DNA from: Oscillospiraceae bacterium
GTDB lineage: Bacteria; Bacillota; Clostridia; Oscillospirales; Oscillospiraceae
Direction: 5' to 3'
Length of the DNA stretch: 64,000 nucleotides
NCBI GenBank assembly: GCA_902791215.1
Contig: CADAUZ010000003.1
Span: 62,001 to 126,000, forward strand
Every line of letters begins with the position of its first letter. The stretch's first letter is position 1. Shown here piece after piece: positions 49,968 to 57,267 of the stretch. The position numbers were made by a program, and so were the translations under genes. The notes beneath the pieces were generated by a model. It was not told the DNA's origin. It did not search any database and saw only the letters and a list, made by a program, of their open reading frames with translations.

Positions 49968-50000
49968 GTTGATTCTCCTGTATCGTAAATATGAATTTGT

Positions 50001-50034
50001 TAAGGAAAGCCCTCTATCCGAGGGGACAGAGGGC
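50001..50034 (-). terminator. Hairpin upstream of tyrS
   Basis: Arms 50009-50015 and 50028-50034, followed on the minus strand by TTTCCTTA. It would end the transcript of the surface protein gene at 50191. It partly overlaps the start of the tyrS RNA. Confidence 0.5.
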
Positions 50035-50063
50035 ATTTTACTGTATATTTGCCTTAAAGTCAA
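50035..50063 (-). promoter_or_regulatory. Promoter of tyrS
   Basis: Minus strand TTGACT (50063-50058), 17-nt spacer, TAAAAT (50040-50035). The leader is only about 60 nt, too short for a T-box. Confidence 0.75.
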
Positions 50064-50190
50064 GGGATGATTGCGCCCACTGGCTCAGAACGCCGCACAG
50101 GGCATCACCATGGGGGCGGATCTATACGCATCGGCGGGCATGCTTTCCCCGCCGAAGGGGATCGTCAGATCCGAGAAGTAAGTGCGTGTA

Positions 50191-51494
50191 TCAGGAAGCA
50201 AGCGGCTGGAAGGTCACGTACACCACAACATCCATGGCGGGCATGACGAAGTTCTTCGCCTCGGTGATGTCGTAGGATGCAGAGCCGTCGATCAGGCTCC
50301 AGACGATCTTGTCCAGCACGTAGCCCTGTGCGGCGTTCGGGAATACGTAGACCGTCGTGGTTGGGTAGACGTTCATCTGTACACCGCTCTCGCCGGTGGT
50401 GAGACCGAGGGCCGCGCTGCCGCCCTGCATGGGGGCGAGGCTCACGCGATACGCCTGCTGCGGGGCATAGCCGCCGCCGACATACTCCCAGGAGTTATCC
50501 TCGCCGGGGATGTTGAACACGAGGTCGAAGCCGCCGCCCGAGCCGCCGTCGGAGTCGCCGCCGTCGGAGCCGCTCTTCTTCCACTGGGCGGTGAGGGTGA
50601 GATTGGCGCTTATTTCCACCTCCGGCCCGGGTCGATAGGTTTTCCCGTCGCTGCCCAGCCAATAGGCAAAGGTCTCCCCCTCGGGGGCGGTAAAGCCGCA
50701 GCTCTCGACCTTGTATATGTACTTCCCCTCGTCGTTTTTGGAAACCTTTGTGGGCTTCATTTCCCCGCTGCCGCCGTTGGCATCATAGGTCACAGTGTAC
50801 GTGACCGCACTCACGGTTACGGCGCAGGACGCGCTCTTGGTTGCGTCCGCGTTGCTGGTGACGGTAACGGTTGCGTTGCCCGCCGAAATGCCCTTGGCGT
50901 AGACGGTCATAGTAGAGGTGGCATTCGCGCCGACCTCGGTGGTGCAATCCGCGTCGAAATACAGCTTCACAGCGCCCGTGTCGGTTCCGCCAACACTCCA
51001 CTTCACCTTTTTATCCGTGGCGTTGTCGGGGCTAACAGTCGCCGTCATAGCAACAGCCTCGCCGCCTGCGGTGAGGGTCACGGTGGCCGGGCTGAGGGTC
51101 ACGCTGTTAACGGCGACGACAGTTTTTTTGCGTAATAATACTTAAATTCATCATACGCCTTCGCCATTTCTAATGTTATACCTGCGTCATTAACATACTG
51201 TCCGTTGACGAAAATAGTAACACGAATATAGTCTTCCCCATAGTCACGAATTAGACGTACGTTACCTGATTTAGTAGGGGGATCCCATGATTTTGCTTCT
51301 TCAAAACTTAGCTTGCAAAAGCCATCTAAAGAATCTTTAAGTGTCGAGACGGATGTTGCATCATAAACAGCGCTGGTAATCTCGATGTTCTCATAATCTG
51401 CAGCATACGCCGTCAGCCCCATTCCCGGCATCAGCCCGACGAGCATTGCCAGCGTGAGCAGCAGGGACAGAAATTTTAATCCTCTGTGTTTCAT
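50191..51494 (-). pseudogene. Secreted Ig-like/InlB-repeat surface protein, frameshifted at a 7-base homopolymer
   Basis: Two adjoining frames form one gene. From ATG 51494 (GGAGG upstream) a signal peptide (LKFLSLLLTLAMLVGLMP) and about 110 residues run to a stop at 51099. A -1 shift at the A7 run (minus strand; 51129-51123) joins it to the frame ending at 50191. That gives KTVVAVNSVTLSPATV, then a Big_2-type Ig domain (about 135-220), an InlB-type repeat and a C-terminal domain. One more A would restore a 434-aa protein. Causes: phase variation, mutation, programmed -1 slippage or an assembly error. Confidence 0.75.
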
Positions 51495-51538
51495 AGTCTT
51501 TCCTCCATACTTTTTCCGAATTCCTTCGGCTTTCGTTG

Positions 51539-51942
51539 TACCACATACTGTGCATTATGTGGTAAAAGCCGCCCAGCCGAACGCCTGTCATTGCGAGACA
51601 GTGCGCACACTGTCGTGGCAATCCGCCCGCCGGAGGCCATTAACCGCTCAGATACCCTCCCCTGGCCACCGGGAAAGACGGATTGCCACACCAGTGACGT
51701 CGGTCACTGGTTCGCAATGACAGCGGGGAGGCTGATCACAACCAAATAAACCTGAAATCCCTATCCAAAATAGCAAGACAGGCAACACCAATAGCCGGAA
51801 ACGTATTACAAATCGTCTCCGGCTGGTTCTGTATGCCTAAAAATGTAATTTCTTGTATGTATTGCGGATTGACTTTGACGGCGAGAGCAGTTAAAATACA
51901 ATTCATAGATTTTTAATACCACATAATGCACAGTATGTGGTA
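51539..51942. mobile_element. 404-bp element with exact 26-bp palindromic ends, MITE-like
   Basis: Ends TACCACATACTGTGC... and its exact reverse complement at 51917-51942. No transposase lies inside. Subterminal hairpin ends recall IS200/IS605-derived or REP-type elements. No target-site duplication was recognised. Confidence 0.45.
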
Positions 51943-51984
51943 TTCCTCTATCACCGCAAAAAGCAAAACGCGGGGCGCTTTCTC

Positions 51985-52012
51985 TTGACAAAGCCCGGGC
52001 GCGTGGTATAAT
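51985..52012 (+). promoter_or_regulatory. Promoter of the antisense RNA, cassette 2
   Basis: TTGACA (51985-51990), 16-nt spacer, TATAAT (52007-52012), pointing at the 28-aa peptide gene. Confidence 0.75.
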
Positions 52013-52018
52013 GAAGAA

Positions 52019-52110
52019 ATAAAAGGGCGCTGTTGATTTGACGGTTGGCCCGATACGAGATTCAACTTTCGTTGACCGCACGGGGCTCAGCCGGGCGGTC
52101 AACAAGCTTT
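52019..52110 (+). ncRNA. Predicted antisense RNA of cassette 2
   Basis: About 90 nt, starting near 52019 and ending at the hairpin-plus-T-run at 52071-52110. It lies opposite the 3' region of the peptide transcript. Confidence 0.5.
52071..52110 (+). terminator. Terminator hairpin between the convergent RNAs, cassette 2
   Basis: GTTGACCG (52071-52078) pairs with CGGTCAAC (52096-52103), with an inner GC-rich stem, followed by AAGCTTTT on the plus strand. Confidence 0.65.
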
Positions 52111-52117
52111 TAAAAGC

Positions 52118-52204
52118 TTAGTAAGCCTTTGGCGCTATGTACAGCATGATCATAACGATCACGATGAGGCACAGCACAAAGCGAAGGATTCTCCGCTTAT
52201 CCAT
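52118..52204 (-). CDS. 28-aa hydrophobic peptide, cassette 2 (candidate type I toxin)
   Basis: MDKRRILRFVLCLIVIVMIM then LYIAPKAY: a basic N-terminus and a single membrane helix, the usual form of type I toxins (Fst/TxpA/BsrG-like in shape, not in sequence). A strong site, GGGAGG, lies upstream of the ATG. The start of the mRNA (ACCTC, 52236-52232) can pair with GAGGT of that site (52216-52212), hiding it. The perfect promoter and the opposing antisense promoter complete the layout. Too short for routine gene calling. Confidence 0.7.
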   Translation of the reverse strand: MDKRRILRFVLCLIVIVMIMLYIAPKAY

Positions 52205-52243
52205 AAGCCCCACCTCCCTTCCGGGAAGTGCGAGGTTGTCTCC

Positions 52244-52272
52244 ATTCTACACATTGCGCCGTGTTTTGTCAA
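52244..52272 (-). promoter_or_regulatory. Consensus promoter of the 28-aa peptide RNA
   Basis: Minus strand TTGACA (52272-52267), 17-nt spacer, TAGAAT (52249-52244): the same boxes and spacing as in cassette 1. Confidence 0.8.
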
Positions 52273-52297
52273 TTGATTCAACCCCTGCCCGATACGC

Positions 52298-53134
52298 TTA
52301 CAGGATGAGGCGGAGCTGCCCAAGCTGCCGCCTCTCTTCTTTTCCGCTGCGCATCGTATAAATGCGGGTGGTGTCGATGCTGCTGTGGCCGAGGATGTCT
52401 GCGAGGCGCACAATGTCCTTAAAACGCTCATAGTGCGTCCGGGCGAAGAGGTGCCGCAGATTGTGGGGAAAGACCTTCTTTTTGAGCACCCTTGCCGCTT
52501 CTGCCAGCCGTTTCAGCATCTTCCAGACGTTGGAGCGGTCAAGCGCCCGTCCCGTCCGGGTGACGAAGACGCAGCCCGCGCGGATGCCGCGCTCGTAGCA
52601 CCAGGCGCGGAGCTTCCTGCACAGCGCGTCGGGGATCAGGATCGTGCGGAGCTTGCCCTTGTTTTGTATGCTTGCCTCCCCGGCTGCAAGGCTCTCCACC
52701 GTGACAGCCTTCAACTCGCTGATGCGCAGGCCGAGGGCACACAGCGTCTGGACGATCAGGGCCAGGCGTCTGTCGCCCTGCTCTAAGGCGGCGGAAACCA
52801 GACTTTCGTATTCCTGCCGTGATAGCTCCCGGTCTGCCGGTAAAAAGGCCCTGCGCTGCACGCGGACATATTTGAGCCGCCAGTCCGAGCCAAGAAAGGC
52901 GAGAAAGCAGTTGACCGCCCCCAGCATGGAATTGACGCTTGCACCGGAATAGCCCATGTCCTCCAACCAGGCGCGAAAGCCGTTCAAGTGCTCCTTGTCC
53001 CTGATCCCCTCCGGCGCGTATCGGAGCAGCGCTTCTGCGTCATGGGTGTATTTCGCAATCGTAGCGGGGCTGTACTCCCGCTCCCTGAGATGTTTTATAA
53101 AGGCGTCCAGCGACGTGGTTTTTATATTGAGCAT
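52298..53134 (-). CDS. Tyrosine recombinase (XerC/XerD-like, phage-integrase family)
   Basis: 278 aa from ATG 53134 (AAGGAG 7 nt upstream). The N-terminal SAM-like domain is about 1-95. Catalytic residues: Arg in ALGLRISELKAV, Lys in IQNKGKLRTI, HxxR as FPHNLRHLFAR, His in DILGHSSIDTTRIYT (with the Tyr nucleophile). All appear intact. It stands alone: no phage or ICE genes follow, and it is immediately upstream of peptide cassette 2. It could be a chromosomal-site integrase remnant or a local DNA invertase. Confidence 0.92.
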   Translation of the reverse strand: MLNIKTTSLDAFIKHLREREYSPATIAKYTHDAEALLRYAPEGIRDKEHLNGFRAWLEDMGYSGASVNSMLGAVNCFLAFLGSDWRLKYVRVQRRAFLPADRELSRQEYESLVSAALEQGDRRLALIVQTLCALGLRISELKAVTVESLAAGEASIQNKGKLRTILIPDALCRKLRAWCYERGIRAGCVFVTRTGRALDRSNVWKMLKRLAEAARVLKKKVFPHNLRHLFARTHYERFKDIVRLADILGHSSIDTTRIYTMRSGKEERRQLGQLRLIL

Positions 53135-53244
53135 GATAAGTCTCCTTTCAGATAGTGCTGGAAATCTTATCATTCCTCACTTGCTGTCGGATTATACTTT
53201 TGTGAAATGATGCTGAAGTTTTCACATGTTACGGAGGAAGCACA

Positions 53245-53277
53245 ACGGGGCAGCGCCGTATGATGACGCTGCCCCGT
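53245..53277 (-). terminator. Terminator-like hairpin after recN
   Basis: Perfect 11-bp stem (53245-53255 and 53267-53277), GC-rich, weak T run. It ends the recN-to-asp23 transcript. Confidence 0.6.
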
Positions 53278-53348
53278 TCTTGCTGCGAGAGATGCTTATA
53301 TTGATTATATGAAATATGCGTATTGTTTTCGCTCGGAAAAGACGGGCT

Positions 53349-55034
53349 TTACCGCGCGTGCTGCGCCTTGAAGCGTTCGCAGGCTTCGAGCTGTTCCTCG
53401 GCGCTGAGAAGCGTCGTCTCGGTGATGTTGTCGCCGCCGTGCAGGCGGGCAAGCTCCTGTCGTCTTCCCTCGCGGTCGAGGGGGAAGACATTGGTGTAGG
53501 TCCTGCCGTCGCGCTCTTCCTTGCGGATCAGATAGTGCTGGTCGGCCATGGCGGCGATCTGCGGCAGGTGGGTCACGCACATGACCTGCTTGCCGAGGGA
53601 GACGCTGTAAAGCTTTTCCCCTACCCGCTGGGCGGCAATGCCGGAGACGCCGGTGTCGATCTCGTCAAAGATCATGGTGGCCACCGGGTCCTTCTCGGCA
53701 AAGACGTTCTTCATCGCCAGCATGATGCGGCTGAGCTCGCCGCCGGAGGCAATGCGGCTGATGCGGCCCAGGGCCTCGCCCGCGTTTGCGGACATGACAA
53801 AGCGGATCTCGTCACAGCCGTTTGCATCAAAGCCCGGGTCGGCCTCCAGCGGGGTAAACTCCACCGCGAAGCGGACCGAGGGCATGTTGAGCTGTTTAAG
53901 CTCGTCCGTGATGCGCGCCTCCAAAAGCTTTGCCGCCTCCTGCCGCGTCTTGCTCAGGCGTCCGGCCTCTAAGCTGCAGCGTTCGGCGGCTTCCTTTAAC
54001 TGCTTTCTGAGTTTCTCGCTGCGCTCGTCGGCGTACTGGATGTTGTCAAGCTTATCTTTGCACTCCGAGAGATAGTCAATGAGCGCGTCCTCGTCGCGGT
54101 TATATTTGCGCTGGAGCTTTGATAAAAGCGAGATGCGCGTCTCGAGGCTGTCGTATTCGCCGGGGGAAAAGTCCAGGTTCTCGCGGAAATCCCGCAGGCT
54201 CTCGGCGGCGTCGGAGATGCTGAAGGCGGCGCTGTTTAACGACTCGCCCGCGCTGTCCAGCTCCGGGGCGTAGGCCGCGGCCTTGCCGACATAATAGGCC
54301 GCGTTCTGGGTGAGCGTGAGGGCGTTGTCCTCGTCGCCGGAGAGCATGGCGATGGCGCTGTCCAGGGCCTCGCTGAGCTTCTCGGCGTTGCGCAGAAGGT
54401 CGCGCCGCTGACAGATCGTGTCATACTCCCCCGCCTTGAGCGCCGCCCGCTCCAGCTCCTCGATCTGGTAGCGCAGGCTGTCGCTCAGGCGCTCCTTTTC
54501 GATCTCGTCCATCTGCAGGGCATTGAGCTCTTTTTTGATGGCGCTGTACTGGTGGAAGCAGGCGCGGTACGCCTCGAGGGCGGCGGGATCGGTGCCGAAG
54601 CGGTCCAGATATTCCCGGTGCCGCCGCTCGTCCATGAGCTGGTGCCCGTCGTTCTGGCCGTGGATGTCCACCAGCAGGGCCGCAAGCTCCTTGAGCTGGG
54701 CGGCGGTGACGGGCAGGCCGCAGACGCGGCAGCTGCTTTTCCCGTCGGCGCTGATGCGGCGCTGGATGATGAGCTCATCCTCCGCGTCGATCTCGTTTTC
54801 CCGAAGCCAGTCCTCGCAGCCGTCCAGGTCGAAGCTTGCGGTCACGCTGCCCTTCTCCGCTCCGCGGCGCACCAGCTCCCGGCTCACCCGTTCGCCCAGC
54901 ACCGCGCCGATGGAGTCGATGACGATGGACTTGCCCGCGCCGGTCTCGCCGGTCAGGATGTTCAGGCCCCGTCCGAAGCTCAGATCCGCGCGCTCGATGA
55001 CGGCAATATTTTCAATATGCAGTTCGTTGAGCAT
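53349..55034 (-). CDS. recN: DNA repair protein RecN
   Basis: 561 aa. SMC-like: Walker A TGETGAGKSI near residue 30, a long coiled coil (about 150-350), signature SGGELSRIMLA, Walker B ATMIFDEIDTGVSG. It acts on double-strand breaks by tethering DNA ends. It ends the conserved run argR-recN seen in most Firmicutes. Confidence 0.96.
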   Translation of the reverse strand: MLNELHIENIAVIERADLSFGRGLNILTGETGAGKSIVIDSIGAVLGERVSRELVRRGAEKGSVTASFDLDGCEDWLRENEIDAEDELIIQRRISADGKSSCRVCGLPVTAAQLKELAALLVDIHGQNDGHQLMDERRHREYLDRFGTDPAALEAYRACFHQYSAIKKELNALQMDEIEKERLSDSLRYQIEELERAALKAGEYDTICQRRDLLRNAEKLSEALDSAIAMLSGDEDNALTLTQNAAYYVGKAAAYAPELDSAGESLNSAAFSISDAAESLRDFRENLDFSPGEYDSLETRISLLSKLQRKYNRDEDALIDYLSECKDKLDNIQYADERSEKLRKQLKEAAERCSLEAGRLSKTRQEAAKLLEARITDELKQLNMPSVRFAVEFTPLEADPGFDANGCDEIRFVMSANAGEALGRISRIASGGELSRIMLAMKNVFAEKDPVATMIFDEIDTGVSGIAAQRVGEKLYSVSLGKQVMCVTHLPQIAAMADQHYLIRKEERDGRTYTNVFPLDREGRRQELARLHGGDNITETTLLSAEEQLEACERFKAQHAR

Positions 55035-55073
55035 ACCATGCCCCCTGTGAAAGTACCGTGCGCTTAAAAACGC

Positions 55074-55523
55074 TTAGAAAAGCTGGTCGATTTCCTTATA
55101 TAAATTCATGGCGGCCATGTTGTCCTTCATGGCGATAAAGGCGGTATCGTCGCCCGCGATGGTGCCGACAAGGCCGTCGATGTCCATGCCGTCCAAAGCC
55201 GAACACGCACCGTTTGCCAGGCCCGGAAGGGTCTTGATGACAAGGATGTTCTGCGCCACATCGTAGGAGGTCACGCTCTCCTTGAAAATTTTCTTGAGCC
55301 GTTGATCAAGATCGGGGGCTTCCTGCTTTGCCGCTGCGACATATCTGTAGTTGCCCTTCGGGCCGAGCTCCTTGACAAGCCGCATGTCGCGGATGTCTCT
55401 GGAAAGGGTCGCCTGGGTGCTCTTCACACCGCGCTCCGCCAGGGCTTCCATAAGCTGATTCTGGGTCTCAATGTCTCTCTCGCTGATGATTTCCATGATA
55501 ACGCTCTGTCTGCCGAGTTTCAT
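55074..55523 (-). CDS. argR: Arginine repressor ArgR
   Basis: 149 aa. Winged helix-turn-helix (STQATLSRDIRDM) followed by the hexamerisation and Arg-binding domain with VGTIAGDDTAFI. Two ATG codons stand in a row; the second (55523) lies 7 nt from AGGAGG and is preferred to 55526. It regulates arginine metabolism; no arginine genes are in the window. Confidence 0.95.
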   Translation of the reverse strand: MKLGRQSVIMEIISERDIETQNQLMEALAERGVKSTQATLSRDIRDMRLVKELGPKGNYRYVAAAKQEAPDLDQRLKKIFKESVTSYDVAQNILVIKTLPGLANGACSALDGMDIDGLVGTIAGDDTAFIAMKDNMAAMNLYKEIDQLF

Positions 55524-55542
55524 CATGTGTCCTCCTGTTTTT

Positions 55543-56388
55543 TTACCTTAATTTTTCAAATGCTATGTCGTAGAAGTTGCGAAGTCCGAGGTCTGCCATG
55601 TGCGTATAGCTTTCCGAGCGGCGGACCACGATCCTGTCCCCGCCGCAGAGGTCCGTGACCGAGCACCCGTCCACCGACAGGTAAGCGCGCCGGTCATGCT
55701 GCTTTTCCATCTCCACCGTGATGATGTTCTCGGGGCTGAGAACAAAGCTGCGGGAGCTCATCATGTGGGCGCAGATGGGGCTGATGATGATGGCCTCCGC
55801 GTTCGGCTCCACGATGGGACCGCCGGCCGACATGGAGTAGCCGGTGGAGCCGGTGGGCGTGGAGAGAATGATGCCGTCGCCGGAAAAGGCGGTGATGCGG
55901 TTGCCGTTGCAGAGGGCGGTGATCTTGATACAGTCGCCGTAGCCGTGCATGACCACGTCGTTCAGGGCTTGGTCACGCAGGATCTCCTCCTCGCCGCGGT
56001 AAAGGCTCACGTCCAGCTTCATGCGGCGGCTGAGCTTGTAATCGCCCTGGGCGGCACGCAGGACGTACTCGTACTCCTCCGGCTCCAGGTTTGCCATGAA
56101 GCCCTTGGTGCCGAGGTTCACGCCCAGCATGGGCACCTCGAGGGGGTGGATCTCGCGGGCGGCGTGCAGGATCGTCCCGTCCCCGCCGATGACGACAGCG
56201 AGCGAGCACGAGGGCGCGAGGTCCTTGAGCTGATCGAAATGCAGATCAGGCGGCAGGATCGTATCCCCCTCGTCGGCAAAGATGGGACAATAGCAGGTCT
56301 CATAACCGTGTTCGTTGAGAAGCAGCGCTATGCGTCTTGAGAGCTCACAGCCTTTGTCACGAAAGGGGTTGGGGCAGATCGCGATCAT
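55543..56388 (-). CDS. nadK: NAD kinase
   Basis: 281 aa from ATG 56388 (GGGAGG 5 nt upstream). VVIGGDGTILHAAR is the kinase GGDGT motif; LNDVVMHGYGD and LSTPTGSTGYSMSAGGP are the NAD-binding conserved segments. It phosphorylates NAD to NADP in the cytoplasm. In the conserved order tlyA-nadK-argR-recN. Confidence 0.96.
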   Translation of the reverse strand: MIAICPNPFRDKGCELSRRIALLLNEHGYETCYCPIFADEGDTILPPDLHFDQLKDLAPSCSLAVVIGGDGTILHAAREIHPLEVPMLGVNLGTKGFMANLEPEEYEYVLRAAQGDYKLSRRMKLDVSLYRGEEEILRDQALNDVVMHGYGDCIKITALCNGNRITAFSGDGIILSTPTGSTGYSMSAGGPIVEPNAEAIIISPICAHMMSSRSFVLSPENIITVEMEKQHDRRAYLSVDGCSVTDLCGGDRIVVRRSESYTHMADLGLRNFYDIAFEKLR

Positions 56389-56472
56389 AAAAACCTCCCG
56401 GCGGCACCGCCGAACGCATGCCGATTTGGGAAAGCATATCGGCATATATTGCATACAATACTATTATACCAA

Positions 56473-57267
56473 TTATAACGCCTCATGGGAAGAGGCAACC
56501 AGGGCGGAAATGTCAAAATTTTTCATTTCGCCTGCATGATTTTTCAGATGGCACAGGTATTCGATGTTCCCCTCCGGCCCCTTGATGGGCGAGAAGTCCA
56601 GCCCCTCGACCGTGAGTCCCGCTTCGGGCACAAAGTCCAGGATCTCCCGGATGACGCGCTCATGCACCGCGCTGTCGCGCACGACGCCCTTCTTCCCGAC
56701 CTCCTCGCGCCCGGCCTCAAACTGGGGCTTGATGAGACAGATAAAGTCCGCGTCCGGGATAAGCAGGGCCTTTACCGCCGGGATCACCAGGCGGATGGAG
56801 ATGAAGGAGACATCCATCACCGCAAGCTCGATGGGCTCCGGGATCTGCTCGTCGGTGACGTAGCGGAGGTTCGTGCGCTCGAGGTTCACCACGCGCTCGT
56901 CCGTGCGGAGTTTCCAGGCAAGCTGCCCGTAGCCCACATCGACCGCGTATACCTTCTTCGCCCCGTGCTGCAGCAGTACATCCGTAAAGCCGCCGGTGGA
57001 CGCCCCGCAGTCGAGGCAGATTTTTCCGGCAGGGTCCACCGGGAAGACCTTCAGCGCCTTGTCGAGCTTATAGCCGCCGCGGCTGACAAAGGGCAGCGGC
57101 TCGCCGTGCAGCTCGATCTTAGCCGCGGGGTCGACGGCTGTGCCGGGCTTGTCCACGCGCTGGCCGTTGACAAAGATATTCCCGCTCATGATGGTGGTCT
57201 TGGCCCGCTCCCGGCTCTCGGTCAGGCCGAGGTCGAAGACGAGCTGATCCAGTCTTACTTTTTTCAT
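56473..57267 (-). CDS. tlyA: TlyA-family rRNA 2'-O-methyltransferase / putative hemolysin
   Basis: 264 aa. An S4 RNA-binding domain (about 1-60, RLDQLVFDLGL...SGNIFVNG) is followed by an FtsJ-like SAM-dependent methyltransferase (CLDCGASTGGFTDVLLQ for SAM). In Mycobacterium TlyA methylates rRNA at the subunit interface; the haemolysin name is historical. It overlaps the dxs stop by 4 bp (ATGA), so the two are coupled. Confidence 0.94.
   Translation of the reverse strand: MKKVRLDQLVFDLGLTESRERAKTTIMSGNIFVNGQRVDKPGTAVDPAAKIELHGEPLPFVSRGGYKLDKALKVFPVDPAGKICLDCGASTGGFTDVLLQHGAKKVYAVDVGYGQLAWKLRTDERVVNLERTNLRYVTDEQIPEPIELAVMDVSFISIRLVIPAVKALLIPDADFICLIKPQFEAGREEVGKKGVVRDSAVHERVIREILDFVPEAGLTVEGLDFSPIKGPEGNIEYLCHLKNHAGEMKNFDISALVASSHEAL

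Larger units (their letters stand above)
51495..52117. repeat. Repeat-rich spacer with hairpin-ended segment
   Basis: No gene is visible. 51539-51564 and 51917-51942 are exact 26-bp reverse complements, each itself nearly palindromic. Between them, at about 51587-51722, is an inverted pair of a CATTGCGA...TGGCAATCCG repeat, each copy with an inner hairpin. The rest is AT-rich. The right part carries the antisense promoter and RNA of cassette 2. Confidence 0.75.

Noticed and set aside
49968..50190. T-box riboswitch upstream of tyrS
   Set aside because: The promoter at 50063-50035 leaves only about 60 nt of leader, with no T-box sequence or specifier hairpin.
50191..51102. Surface protein as a separate complete gene starting inside the Ig domain
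   Set aside because: No ribosome site or signal peptide before the ATG. The upstream frame supplies both, and the frames meet at an A7 run.
52298..53134. Housekeeping XerC/XerD
   Set aside because: Not excluded, but location in a repeat-rich accessory patch and lack of the usual xerC/xerD neighbours argue against it. No dif-like site was recognised.
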